Positions 35,272-44,633 of a stretch of DNA of 64,000 nucleotides are shown piece by piece. The stretch's first letter is position 1; each line of letters starts with the position of its first letter. The notes beneath the pieces are model-generated. The model made no database searches, was not told the DNA's origin, and worked only from the letters and a program-made list of their open reading frames with translations. The translations under genes and the position numbers were made by a program. Source of the stretch: JAKOUL01 sp035378845 (GTDB lineage Bacteria; Dictyoglomota; Dictyoglomia; Dictyoglomales; Dictyoglomaceae); the NCBI GenBank assembly GCA_035378845.1, contig DAOSUP010000005.1, positions 38,842 through 102,841 of the forward strand, in the 5' to 3' direction.

Positions 35272-37452
35272 ATGTCTATACTTTTTGATGAGAAGAACCA
35301 TATTTTCCACCTTATAGCTGGAGAAACAAGCTATCTTATCCAAATTTTTAAAAATCATTATTTAACTCATCTTTATTGGGGTAAAAGATTGAATCATTCA
35401 AGTTTTTCAGATGTCTTAGTAGCATCTCCTTTTGGTGCAAATCCTGACCCTAATGACAAAAGTTATACTTTGGATAGAATGCCATTAGAATATCCAGCAT
35501 ATGGAAACTCTGACTTTCGCCATCCTGCCTATCAAATAGAAGAGGAAGATGGATCAAGAATTACTGATCTAAGATTTCAATCTTACAAAATCTATAATGG
35601 AAAGCCAAAACTTCCTGGACTTCCTGCTACTTATTTAGAAGAGGACGACGAAGCACAGACCTTAGAAATAGAACTATTTGATGATTTAATTGGTCTTAAA
35701 GTAATTCTTATTTATACAGCTTATAGGGATTATAATGCCATTACTCGTAGCGTAAAGTTTATAAATGAAGGGAATCAAAAATTAAAAATTTTAAGGGCAT
35801 TAAGTGCATCTATAGATTTTGACCATTGCAATTTTGATCTCCTAAGTCTTTGGGGATCATGGGCAAGAGAAAGATATATAGAGAGAGTCCCTTTAATCCA
35901 TGGCATCCAGACAATTGAAAGCTCCAGAGGAGAAAGTTCTCACCAACATAATCCATTTATTGCACTACTTGCTAAAGATGCAACTGAAAGATATGGAGAT
36001 GTATACGGATTTAGCTTGGTATATAGCGGAAATTTTGCAGCTTTTGCAGAAGTAGACCAATTTAATACTACCAGAGTCTCTATGGGAATAAATCCCTTTG
36101 AATTTACCTGGAATCTTGAAAAGGGAGAATCTTTTCAGACTCCAGAAGTAGTAATGGTTTACTCCTCTCAAGGGCTGGGAGATATGTCCAGAACTTATCA
36201 TAGGCTTTATAGAAAAAGACTTTGTAAAGGAGTTTATAGGGATAAAAGAAGACCTATATTAGTAAACACATGGGAGGCAGTCTATTTTAATATAAATGAA
36301 GATAAACTATTAGATTTAGCAAAGAATGCAAAAGAACTTGGAATAGAACTATTTGTCCTTGATGATGGATGGTTTGGGAAAAGAGATGATGACACAAGCT
36401 CCTTAGGAGACTGGTATGTAGATAAAAGGAAATTACCAAACGGGCTTGATGGTCTTGGAAAAAAATTAAATGAAATGGGGTTAAAATTTGGACTTTGGTT
36501 TGAACCCGAAATGGTATCACCTAATAGTGAGCTCTATAAAAAACATCCTGATTGGTGTATACAAGTAAAAGGTAGACCCATATCTCCTTGTAGAAATCAA
36601 TATGTCTTAGATATAACAAGAGAGGAAGTAAGAAAAGAAGTGTTAAGAATGATGAAAGAGATAATTAGAAGTGCACCTATTGAATATATAAAATGGGATA
36701 TGAATAGACCATTGACAGAAGTAGGATCTCTTGCTCTTCCCTCTGAGAAGCAGAAGGAGGTTTTTCATAGATATGTATTATCTCTTTATGAGATGATAGA
36801 AGAATTAACCACAGAATTTCCATATATCCTTTTTGAAGGATGTTCTGGGGGTGGAGGAAGATATGATCCAGGAATACTTTACTATATGCCTCAAATATGG
36901 GCTAGTGATAATAGTGATGCTATTGAAAGATTAAAAATTCAATGGGGAACCAGTATCGTATATCCAGCAAGTACCATGGGAGCCCATGTATCTGCAGTAC
37001 CAAACCATCAGGTAGGAAGAGTTACCCCTTTAAAAACAAGAGGTTCTGTTGCCATGTCTGGCGTCTTTGGATATGAACTTGATCTCACTAAATTATCTGA
37101 AGGAGAAAAGGAAGTAGTTAAAGAGCAAGTAGAACTTTACAAAAAAATATGGCATATTGTATTTGAAGGAGATCTATATCGCCTTATAAATCCATTTGAA
37201 AATACTGCAGCATCATGGATGTTTGTCACCCCAGATAAAAAAGAGGCGTTTGTAGTTTATGTAAATATATTAGCAGAACCAAATCCTCCCTTTAAGAAAT
37301 TAAAACTTGATGGACTTGATCCAGAACAAATATATGTAGCAGATGGAACAGATAAGGAATATTTTGGGGATGAATTAATGAATATAGGTATAAATATTCC
37401 ACCCCTTAGGGATTTTGATTCATTTACCTTAATTCTTAAAGCAAAAAACTAA
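35272..37452 (+). CDS. alpha-galactosidase, glycoside hydrolase family 36
   Basis: Releases alpha-linked galactose from raffinose-type sugars and galactomannan side chains. The 726 aa have the GH36 architecture: N-terminal beta-sandwich, barrel with DDGWFGKRDDD, nucleophile aspartate in YIKWDMNR (about 475), FEGCSGGGGRYD and acid/base aspartate in ASDNSDAIERL (about 548), then a C-terminal beta domain. No signal peptide, so it acts in the cytoplasm on imported oligosaccharides. GGGGTG site before ATG. An AGGTT-N5-AACCT palindrome (35199-35213) lies in the leader. Confidence 0.94.
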   Translation: MSILFDEKNHIFHLIAGETSYLIQIFKNHYLTHLYWGKRLNHSSFSDVLVASPFGANPDPNDKSYTLDRMPLEYPAYGNSDFRHPAYQIEEEDGSRITDLRFQSYKIYNGKPKLPGLPATYLEEDDEAQTLEIELFDDLIGLKVILIYTAYRDYNAITRSVKFINEGNQKLKILRALSASIDFDHCNFDLLSLWGSWARERYIERVPLIHGIQTIESSRGESSHQHNPFIALLAKDATERYGDVYGFSLVYSGNFAAFAEVDQFNTTRVSMGINPFEFTWNLEKGESFQTPEVVMVYSSQGLGDMSRTYHRLYRKRLCKGVYRDKRRPILVNTWEAVYFNINEDKLLDLAKNAKELGIELFVLDDGWFGKRDDDTSSLGDWYVDKRKLPNGLDGLGKKLNEMGLKFGLWFEPEMVSPNSELYKKHPDWCIQVKGRPISPCRNQYVLDITREEVRKEVLRMMKEIIRSAPIEYIKWDMNRPLTEVGSLALPSEKQKEVFHRYVLSLYEMIEELTTEFPYILFEGCSGGGGRYDPGILYYMPQIWASDNSDAIERLKIQWGTSIVYPASTMGAHVSAVPNHQVGRVTPLKTRGSVAMSGVFGYELDLTKLSEGEKEVVKEQVELYKKIWHIVFEGDLYRLINPFENTAASWMFVTPDKKEAFVVYVNILAEPNPPFKKLKLDGLDPEQIYVADGTDKEYFGDELMNIGINIPPLRDFDSFTLILKAKN

Positions 37453-37462
37453 AAATATAAAA

Positions 37463-37511
37463 AGGGAGTATAAAGATTCTTTGAAGTAAGAAAATATCCT
37501 TTATACTCCCT
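37463..37511. terminator. bidirectional terminator hairpin
   Basis: 13-bp stem AGGGAGTATAAAG (37463-37475) / CTTTATACTCCCT (37499-37511) between the convergent GH36 and GH4 genes. Confidence 0.65.
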
Positions 37512-37525
37512 CAAACATACCAAAA

Positions 37526-38884
37526 TTATTTGTAATGTTTGTCCATTTCTTCATTCCATGGTTGAGAAAGAATAGCTTCTATAAGATTTTTCCCTTGTTC
37601 AAAACTCTTTGTCCTTGGATCATCCATAATCGTGAGAAGTAAACTGGTCCTATCTCCTTCTTGGAATGCCTGCAATATTCTTTCCATTCTGAGCCATCTG
37701 GGTATTAAAACATATAACATTAATCTGGATGGTATATTTTCAATTTTCTCCCTTTCTATTCCATTTTTATCTACATACACAGGTATCTCTACAATTACGT
37801 CATCTGGAATTCCTTTTATAGCCCCATTATTGGGAACATTTAAAACCAGTCTTCTCCTATGATTATTAACTATAGCATCTACAAAAGGTACAATAGATTC
37901 TGTACTTTCTTCCATAGGAATCTCTTTTGTTATTAAAATATTTGGATCTCCTGCAAGTCTCTCCATTTGTAGTAGCCTCAGCTTTAACCCATAAAGATAC
38001 ATAGTCCATCCAATTTCAGAATCAGGTCCTCCTGCAGGAAACCATTTTTTCTTTTCATTCAGATCTGTATGGAACCACCAAGGTGAAACACTTCTTGGAG
38101 TATCCCCAATAGGAAATAACTTATACAATCTATACATCTCCACACTGGCAGGAGAAAGCTGCGTATATTCCCATGGAGAGATCCTATAGTCATAAGAACT
38201 CCAGAGTTTTGGAGCTTCTTCTTCTATCCATTTATCAATAAGAGGATATGCATCTTCCCCTTTATGTTTGAATTTAGTCAAGAATATACAATGATTAAAT
38301 CCAGCAACTTGTTCTTCCACATCTTTTGGATCTAAATCCAAAGCTTTCATTACACTAAATACCTCTAAATATCCATGACAGAAACCTACCACTTTTAATC
38401 CCGTCTCTCTCAATGCTAAATTAGTACCTTCAAAAACTGGATTTGAAACCTGCATATACCATGCATTAGGAGATATATTTTCCACATCTCTTGCAAGCTC
38501 ATGAATAAACTTTAGTTGCTCATATGCAGCAAATCCGCCATAATAATCACTTACTCTATCATCTACCCCCCTATAATATCCATGACTTTCTGCTATCTCT
38601 CTTTCTTTTTCCATATTATGATATCCACCAATTTTTACAGTATTTATAACAAAGTCTGCCCCATCCAAAGCTTTCTTCCTATCTGTAGTTTTCTCAAGCT
38701 TCAAAATTGTTCCTGCTTCTTTCATATATTTTTCTGCTAACGTGTAAACTAAATTCAATCTCTGCTCATCAATATCCATAAAAGTTACAGTACTTCCAGA
38801 AAGATCTCTAAACACGTTAAGATCTTGGATTAATTTCATAGAAAAAGAGACACTGCCTGCTCCAATAATAGTAATTTTGACCAT
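37526..38884 (-). CDS. family 4 glycosidase (NAD/Mn-dependent, CHGY type)
   Basis: GH4 enzymes cleave glycosides by a redox mechanism using NAD and manganese. The 452 aa start MVKITIIGAGSVSFS with the Rossmann loop, then NPVFEGTNLAL, metal ligand C169 in FCHGYLEV and GFNHCIFL. A CHxx motif groups it with non-phosphorylated substrates (alpha-glucosidase, alpha-galactosidase, uronidase); exact sugar is open. Start chosen at ATG 38884, 6 nt after GGGAGGGG; the frame extends 24 nt further without a site. Confidence 0.88.
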   Translation of the reverse strand: MVKITIIGAGSVSFSMKLIQDLNVFRDLSGSTVTFMDIDEQRLNLVYTLAEKYMKEAGTILKLEKTTDRKKALDGADFVINTVKIGGYHNMEKEREIAESHGYYRGVDDRVSDYYGGFAAYEQLKFIHELARDVENISPNAWYMQVSNPVFEGTNLALRETGLKVVGFCHGYLEVFSVMKALDLDPKDVEEQVAGFNHCIFLTKFKHKGEDAYPLIDKWIEEEAPKLWSSYDYRISPWEYTQLSPASVEMYRLYKLFPIGDTPRSVSPWWFHTDLNEKKKWFPAGGPDSEIGWTMYLYGLKLRLLQMERLAGDPNILITKEIPMEESTESIVPFVDAIVNNHRRRLVLNVPNNGAIKGIPDDVIVEIPVYVDKNGIEREKIENIPSRLMLYVLIPRWLRMERILQAFQEGDRTSLLLTIMDDPRTKSFEQGKNLIEAILSQPWNEEMDKHYK

Positions 38885-39023
38885 AAGCAACCCCTCCCTA
38901 TAACTCATTGTTGATATTTTTATAACATATAAATCTATTTAATGTCTACAAAAAACTTAACTGGGGGATAATATTCAATTAAATTGGGGTTATTAGATTA
39001 ATCTTTAAAGAACATCATTTATT

Positions 39024-39049
39024 AAAAAAGGGAGAGCTATAGCTCTCCC
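39024..39049 (-). terminator. intrinsic terminator after the alkaline phosphatase unit
   Basis: GGGAGAGCT-AT-AGCTCTCCC (39030-39049) followed on the minus strand by TTTTTT. Confidence 0.85.
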
Positions 39050-39057
39050 ATATTCCA

Positions 39058-39240
39058 TTAATCTTCTACCTCAATCAGAAACATATGCTCATTTCCATCA
39101 AAGACAATATTCTTAACTACTCCATCTTCTTGAGCTAAAATATCTTTTAAATTCTTATCAATACCTAATTTATCTCCTTTTTGTATTTTATCTCCAACTC
39201 TTACAAGAATCCCAAAAGTAGCATCAACCTTGTAAATCAT
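39058..39240 (-). CDS. 60-aa stand-alone barrel-sandwich (biotinyl/lipoyl-like) protein
   Basis: Very small protein coupled to the alkaline phosphatase by TAATG. Its sequence FGILVRVGDKIQKGDKLG and EDGVVKNIVFD has the strand-turn pattern of biotinyl/lipoyl-like hybrid domains, but the modifiable lysine motif (MKM or DK) is missing. Tight coupling and a terminator right after it show it is a real gene. Function unknown; perhaps a metal- or membrane-associated partner of the phosphatase. Confidence 0.65.
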   Translation of the reverse strand: MIYKVDATFGILVRVGDKIQKGDKLGIDKNLKDILAQEDGVVKNIVFDGNEHMFLIEVED

Positions 39241-40556
39241 TATTCTGATAATGTATATCCTGCAAGCTCAGCAATTTTCTTTGCAATATCTGTGTTATCA
39301 TATACTCCTGCAAAAAGTTCTGCGCTCTCACCAAAAGCATATACAGGTACACTTACACCTGAATGAGATGTAGTAGTCCATCCAACCTGAGCTCTTGCAG
39401 AAATTACATCTGCTATATCAATAGCTGTTGCCTTCTTTATTTTCTGTAATTCTTCAGGCTTTAGATCAGTTATTTCCACATATTCTTCAAAAATTTGCTT
39501 AATTTCATCATCTTTTTTCCCTTTAACTAATGTTGCTAAGGTCTCACAAGATAACTTTTGATTGATAAGAACCTCAGGATTTATTTCATATTTTCCTGTG
39601 GAAAGTCCTATTCCACCAGTTTCATGATCTGCAGTGATAACAATAAGAGTATCAGGGTTCTCATTTATGAAGTCTAATGCAACTCTTATTGCCTCATTAA
39701 ATTCATAAACTTCCCAAGCAGCAGTAGCAGCATCATGTACATGATTAGCCCAATCAATTTTTCCACCCTCTACCATAAGGAAGAATCCTTTAGGATTTTT
39801 ACTTAGAATATCTAAAGCTTTTTCTGTCATCTCAGCAAGATCAGGAACATTGACTTTAAGAAATTCTCTATCCATATAGTAAGGGAGATGCTCCACAGCA
39901 AAAAGCCCTAAAAGTTTTCCATTGGGAGCTTTTGCTTTATCTAACTCTTCAGGTGTAGATATAAATTCGTATCCTGCCTTCTTAAACTCTTCAATAAGAT
40001 TTCTATTATCTTCCCTCTTACTCTGTGGATCAGATTTAGGAAGAAAATAAGCTAAGCCACCTCCCATATAAATATCAGCAGTTTTATATTCCGCATATTG
40101 ATCTGCTACTGGGATCTCATCTCTGGAAGTAGTATGAGCTGCAAATGCAGCGGGAGTTGCATGAGTAATAGTAACAGTAGTTATTAACCCTGTAGATTTA
40201 CCTACTTCTTTTGCAGCTTCAAGGAGAGTTTTGACTTTCTTTTCATCAGGCGTAACACCTAGCCAACTATTATTAGTTTTAAAACCAGTAGCTAATGCTG
40301 TACCAGCTGCTGCAGAATCTGTGACAAGAGTATTAGCAGAAAAGGTCTTAGCAATTCCTACATATGGCGCAGTTTCAAATGTAAAATACTCATCTTTTCC
40401 TACAATAATAATTCTTGAAAGGTCTACACTCTCAAGTCCCATTCCATCACCAATGAAGAATATAACATTTTTTACCTTAGGAGCTTGAGCAAAGGAGATA
40501 GAAAGAAAACATAAAAGGATAACAGTTAAAATTAAAAATTTCATCTTTGACGACAT
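39240..40556 (-). CDS. phoA: secreted alkaline phosphatase
   Basis: Periplasmic/extracellular phosphomonoesterase, 438 aa. Signal peptide about 5-23 (ends SISFAQA). Active-site motifs: FIGDGMG (metal aspartate), TDSAAAGTALATGF with nucleophile serine, HTTSRDEIP, VEGGKIDWANH, ADHETGG and a late histidine in SHSGVSVPVYAFG. AAGGAGGTG is 6 nt before ATG. Behind a Pho-box-like array, so phosphate limitation probably controls it. Confidence 0.94.
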   Translation of the reverse strand: MSSKMKFLILTVILLCFLSISFAQAPKVKNVIFFIGDGMGLESVDLSRIIIVGKDEYFTFETAPYVGIAKTFSANTLVTDSAAAGTALATGFKTNNSWLGVTPDEKKVKTLLEAAKEVGKSTGLITTVTITHATPAAFAAHTTSRDEIPVADQYAEYKTADIYMGGGLAYFLPKSDPQSKREDNRNLIEEFKKAGYEFISTPEELDKAKAPNGKLLGLFAVEHLPYYMDREFLKVNVPDLAEMTEKALDILSKNPKGFFLMVEGGKIDWANHVHDAATAAWEVYEFNEAIRVALDFINENPDTLIVITADHETGGIGLSTGKYEINPEVLINQKLSCETLATLVKGKKDDEIKQIFEEYVEITDLKPEELQKIKKATAIDIADVISARAQVGWTTTSHSGVSVPVYAFGESAELFAGVYDNTDIAKKIAELAGYTLSE

Positions 40557-40590
40557 TTAAAACACCTCCTTCTAATATTCTTGCAATATG

Positions 40591-40643
40591 ATTATATATA
40601 TATTAAATTAAATTTACATTGACTTACATTAAATTTATATTAA
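40591..40643 (-). promoter_or_regulatory. Pho-box-like promoter of the alkaline phosphatase
   Basis: On the minus strand four hexamers TTAATA, TTAATG, TCAATG, TTAATT (40638-40643, 40627-40632, 40617-40622, 40606-40611) are spaced 11, 10 and 11 bp, then 9 bp to a TATAAT (40591-40596). There is no proper -35. This is the geometry of PhoB/PhoP activator sites that replace the -35 box. Confidence 0.55.
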
Positions 40644-40741
40644 ATAAAATTCTCTTTAAATTAACTAAGTCAAATGTGCCTTAATAAGAAGAAAAAAATT
40701 TAAAAAAGTTCAATATTAACATTATAAAACTCTTAAATCCT

Positions 40742-40794
40742 TGTTTGTAAACATTACCAAATAATTTGACAGTATATTAAACCTGTGTTAAACT
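40742..40794 (+). promoter_or_regulatory. amylase promoter with upstream palindrome
   Basis: TTGACA (40766-40771), 17-bp spacer, TAAACT (40789-40794). TGTTT-GT-AAACA (40742-40753) lies 12 bp upstream and an ACACGTGT palindrome at 40872-40879 in the leader. The rest of 40644-40741 shows nothing but AT-rich sequence. Confidence 0.7.
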
Positions 40795-40817
40795 TTTTAC
40801 AAGAAGCGTAGGGTAGG

Positions 40818-40853
40818 AAAAAAAGCCCGGGGGTTTTATTTACTTCCGGGCTT
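40818..40853 (-). terminator. hairpin in the amylase leader, terminator-shaped on the minus strand
   Basis: 8-bp stem AAGCCCGG / CCGGGCTT (40823-40830, 40846-40853). On the minus strand it is followed by seven T, which fits an intrinsic terminator pointing towards the phosphatase; on the plus strand it is only a leader stem-loop. Confidence 0.55.
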
Positions 40854-40901
40854 CTAAATTAAGAGAGACTCACACGTGTTAATAAATATAGGGGGTGGAG
40901 T

Positions 40902-42416
40902 ATGAAAAAAGTAGTAAAAATTATTTTCATCTCTATTTTATTAATTATCCTCTTCCCTTTATACGCCAGTACAGAGAATATCCCATGGTATAAGGATGCG
41001 GTATTCTATGAGATTTTTGTTAGATCCTTTGCGGATAGCGATGGGGATAAGGTAGGAGATCTTATAGGACTTACTCAAAAAATTAACTATTTAAACACAG
41101 GAAGCAAAGAGTCTGAAAATGATCTAAAGATAGATGCCATATGGTTGATGCCTATCTTTTCTTCTGTAAGCTATCATGGATATGATGTCACTGACTATTA
41201 TGATATAAATCCTGAGTATGGCATATTAGAAGATTTTGAGAATTTCATATCAGAAGCTCATAAAAGAGGAATAAAAGTGATTCTTGATCTTGTAGTAAAT
41301 CACACTTCTTCAAAACATCCATGGTTTATTTCTGCATCCTCTTCTTATACATCTCCATACCGAGATTATTATGTCTGGAGTACACAAAAACCAGATAAAG
41401 GTCCTGTAAATCTATGGTATCAAAAGCCTACGGGCTACTATTACGCTTTATTCTGGTCTGAAATGCCAGATTTAAACTTTGATAATCCAAAGGTAAGAGA
41501 AGAGGTTAAAAAGATAGCAAAATTTTGGATAGAAAAAGGCGTAGATGGTTTTAGATTAGATGCTGCAAAACATATCTATGATGAAAATTATAAAAATATT
41601 TCTTGGTGGCAAGAGTTTTATAGCTATTTAAGAGGTATAAAGCCAGATATATACTTAGTAGGTGAGGTATGGGATAATGAGTTTACTATAGCAGAATATT
41701 ATAAAGGACTACCCTCTAATTTTAATTTTCCCCTCTCAGATAAAATTATAAGCTCTGTAGCAAACCAGAAAGATTTGGGAATTGTAGAGTTTATTAATTA
41801 TGAAAGAGATCTTTTTAGAGAAAATAATTCTGATTTTGCTGATGCTATATTTCTGAGAAATCATGATCAAAATAGGGTTAAAACAGGATTTGGGGGAAAT
41901 ATAGATAAAGCAATTTTAGCGGCATCTATCTATTTAACTCTTCCTGGAACTCCATTCATTTATTATGGAGAAGAAATTGGTATGGAAGGAGCAAAACCTG
42001 ATGAATATATAAGAGAACCTTTTAAATGGACTGATAATATGAAAAGCCCTGAGCAAACTTATTGGATAAAACCTTTTTATAATCTACCAAATAATGGAAC
42101 CTCTGTGGAAACTTTAGATAAAGATCCAAAAAGTATACTTAATCAATATAGAAAGCTAATAAGATCAAGAATAAATCATAAAGCATTAGCCTTAGGTGAT
42201 ATTGAGAAGGTAAAGACAAAGGATAATTCAACTTTAGCCTATATTAGATATTATGGGGATGAAAAAATTCTCGTAATTCATAATCTAAACCGCATACAAA
42301 ATACTTTCTCATTAAAAGATACCATTCAGGAAATAATATATCTAAGAAATGTAATATTAAATGAAAATGAGCTTATTTTAGAACCATTCTCTACTGCTAT
42401 AGTCAAAATTCCATAG
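40902..42416 (+). CDS. secreted alpha-amylase, glycoside hydrolase family 13
   Basis: Hydrolyses alpha-1,4 glucans outside the cell; 504 aa with a signal peptide (about 1-24, cleaved near LYAS). The four GH13 regions are present: DLVVNH (about 128), GFRLDAAKH with the nucleophile aspartate (about 220), VGEVWD with the acid/base glutamate (about 255) and FLRNHDQNR (about 322). The closest well-known types are oligo-1,6-glucosidase/amylase hybrids, so exact bond preference is uncertain. Ends 39 bp inside the convergent kinase gene. Confidence 0.93.
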   Translation: MKKVVKIIFISILLIILFPLYASTENIPWYKDAVFYEIFVRSFADSDGDKVGDLIGLTQKINYLNTGSKESENDLKIDAIWLMPIFSSVSYHGYDVTDYYDINPEYGILEDFENFISEAHKRGIKVILDLVVNHTSSKHPWFISASSSYTSPYRDYYVWSTQKPDKGPVNLWYQKPTGYYYALFWSEMPDLNFDNPKVREEVKKIAKFWIEKGVDGFRLDAAKHIYDENYKNISWWQEFYSYLRGIKPDIYLVGEVWDNEFTIAEYYKGLPSNFNFPLSDKIISSVANQKDLGIVEFINYERDLFRENNSDFADAIFLRNHDQNRVKTGFGGNIDKAILAASIYLTLPGTPFIYYGEEIGMEGAKPDEYIREPFKWTDNMKSPEQTYWIKPFYNLPNNGTSVETLDKDPKSILNQYRKLIRSRINHKALALGDIEKVKTKDNSTLAYIRYYGDEKILVIHNLNRIQNTFSLKDTIQEIIYLRNVILNENELILEPFSTAIVKIP

Positions 42417-43358
42417 ATACTCCCATATCTCATCAGTAACTTTATATCCAGAAAATTCGTAAGCAATTAAACCTGCCCCAACAGCAGGAGGTATCTTGAG
42501 AAGTACTACCTTACTTTTTTCTGCATACATTCTTAATTTCCCTTGGATATATTCGGGAAGAAAATTCGCTCCCTTATACAAGCCTCCTGCAAGAACCACA
42601 GGAGTTTCATCATTGAGCAAATCTAATTTTTTCATCAAATTGTAGGCTGAGAGTACTGTCTCATTAACAACCCTCTCAATAATCTCCAAAGCTACTTTGT
42701 CTTTTTTCTTTGCTACCTCAAATAGCAAAGGTGCCATATTCAAAGCTTTATAGAAATCTGAAGGGTTATAATATAACTTTTTAGCAAGTTCATTATAATC
42801 TTTTACCTCAAAGAACTTTAATACCTCATCTTCAAGAAGAGTTTTTGTCCCTCTTCCATCATATGATCTAAAAGCCCTAAAAAGCATTTCTTCCACCACT
42901 GAAGAGGCACCACCCCAATCTCCAAAAATATATCCTTCACCAAAATATCTATACCATCTTCCATCTCTTGTACGTCCATAGCCATTATTACCCGTGCCCA
43001 TTACTATTATTACTCCCCAATACTCTTTATTCCCAGCTCTAAGAGCGATAGAAGCATCATTTTCAATAATGAAATTTTCTACTAAATTCAACGATCTTAC
43101 TTCTTTTTCTAACATCTGAAAATCCTCAGGAAAATCTGCACCAGCAAGTCCAAAGCATGCAAATTCAAAAGTTATATCTTTATGTTCTCCCTTAGCTCTA
43201 TCTATAGCTAACATCCAATTTTTCTTTGCATCTTCCATACCTATTCCTTCATAGTTTCCAGGACCAGATCTTCCAATACCCACTATCTCACATTTCTCAT
43301 TCAAAATAATAGCCTCTGTTTTTGTCCCTCCCGCATCTATACCAAGAAAATACTTCAT
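42378..43358 (-). CDS. BadF/BadG-type sugar kinase (N-acetylglucosamine kinase-like)
   Basis: ATPase of the actin-like sugar-kinase fold, 326 aa. Phosphate loops: GIDAGGTKTEAIIL at the start and MGTGNNGYGR near 122; FGDWGGASSVVEEML and VVLAGGLYKGANF are typical of eukaryote-like GlcNAc kinases. It starts 12 nt after the 6-phospho-glycosidase gene, so it probably phosphorylates the glycoside or sugar for that enzyme. Confidence 0.87.
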   Translation of the reverse strand: MKYFLGIDAGGTKTEAIILNEKCEIVGIGRSGPGNYEGIGMEDAKKNWMLAIDRAKGEHKDITFEFACFGLAGADFPEDFQMLEKEVRSLNLVENFIIENDASIALRAGNKEYWGVIIVMGTGNNGYGRTRDGRWYRYFGEGYIFGDWGGASSVVEEMLFRAFRSYDGRGTKTLLEDEVLKFFEVKDYNELAKKLYYNPSDFYKALNMAPLLFEVAKKKDKVALEIIERVVNETVLSAYNLMKKLDLLNDETPVVLAGGLYKGANFLPEYIQGKLRMYAEKSKVVLLKIPPAVGAGLIAYEFSGYKVTDEIWEYLWNFDYSSREWF

Positions 43359-43370
43359 TTTTACTCCTCC

Positions 43371-44621
43371 CTATATAAGTTTAGGGAAGTAATCTTTATT
43401 AGTAGAGATTAAATCATCCAAAATTTTCTTAGCCAGTGTCATAGAAGAGATAAGAGGATGCTGCGTAAGAGCCATAAGAGCTTTTTTGTAAGAAGATTCC
43501 ATAGCCGCTTCTATTGTGAGTTCCTCATAAGTTTTTACAGATTGAATAGTACCCCTTACAGAAATTGGTAACTTTCCAATAACATAACGGTGAAACCTAT
43601 CTTTTTGAAGATAAACTGGAATCTCTACAACTGAATCATAGGGAAGATCAGAAATAGCTCCTTCATTTTTCACATTTATAATCTGAAATCCTTCTTTCAA
43701 TCCAGAAAGGGCTGATATGAGATTTACAGCAGCCCTTGAATAAAGAGCTCCTCCTCTCCTGCTTAATTCTTCAGGTTTCTTATCCAAGGAAGAATCTTTA
43801 TAAAGATTCAATAAATCAGATTCAATTTTTAAAACCTCCTCAGCTCTTTTAGGTTTATGCTTTACTTCTTCCACTCTTTCTTCTCTCAGGTAAAAATACC
43901 CCAAATAATAGTTAGGAAACATATTAACATTATCAAGAATCATCCTTTCTTCGTCAGAAATTCTTTCTCTAACTTTCAAAAATAATTCCTTAGTTCTATC
44001 CTCACCTTTCACAAAAACTTTTCTTACAAAGCTCAGATGATTCAATCCAAAGTAATCAAGGAAAACATCTTCTGGAGAGACTTCTGCCAGGTCTGCAAAA
44101 AGTTTTTGAAAGTTTATAGGAACATTACAAAGTCCAATAGATTTAACTTTTGTATACTTTAAAAGCATCTCAGTAATAATTCCAGAAGGATTTGTGAAAT
44201 TAATAAGCCAGGCAGAAGGACAAACTTCTTCTATCTTCTTTGCTATCCCATACACCACAGGGATAGTTCTAAGAGCATTCGCAAAACCACCAGCTCCTGT
44301 AGTTTCTTGACCTAATACCCCATACTTTAAAGGAACAGTTTCGTCTAAAAGACGTGCCTGATTACCTCCAACTCTTATCTGATTAATAACAAAGTCAGCA
44401 TCTTTTAATGCTTCCTCTAAATCAGTACTCATCTCAAGTTCAATCTCTGCACCAGCCCTTTTTATCATTCTTAAGAGAAAATCGTAGACAATACTTAATC
44501 TTTCATAATTTATATCCAAAAGAGTAATCTTTAGAGGTTTAACCTTATCCCAAATATCAAAAAAACCCTCAATTAATTCTGGAGTATAGGTACTTCCTCC
44601 TCCAATAACAGAAACTTTCAT
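43371..44621 (-). CDS. 6-phospho-beta-glucosidase, glycoside hydrolase family 4
   Basis: NAD/Mn-dependent GH4 enzyme, 416 aa. VIGGGSTYTPELIEG at the start, NFTNPSGIITEML, and the specificity motif CNVP at C165, which marks 6-phospho-beta-glucosidases, followed by GLNHLSF. A PTS would usually supply the 6-phosphorylated substrate; none is seen here, but a kinase gene follows directly. Start ATG 44621 with AAGGAGG. Confidence 0.92.
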   Translation of the reverse strand: MKVSVIGGGSTYTPELIEGFFDIWDKVKPLKITLLDINYERLSIVYDFLLRMIKRAGAEIELEMSTDLEEALKDADFVINQIRVGGNQARLLDETVPLKYGVLGQETTGAGGFANALRTIPVVYGIAKKIEEVCPSAWLINFTNPSGIITEMLLKYTKVKSIGLCNVPINFQKLFADLAEVSPEDVFLDYFGLNHLSFVRKVFVKGEDRTKELFLKVRERISDEERMILDNVNMFPNYYLGYFYLREERVEEVKHKPKRAEEVLKIESDLLNLYKDSSLDKKPEELSRRGGALYSRAAVNLISALSGLKEGFQIINVKNEGAISDLPYDSVVEIPVYLQKDRFHRYVIGKLPISVRGTIQSVKTYEELTIEAAMESSYKKALMALTQHPLISSMTLAKKILDDLISTNKDYFPKLI

Positions 44622-44633
44622 TTTAAAACCTCC

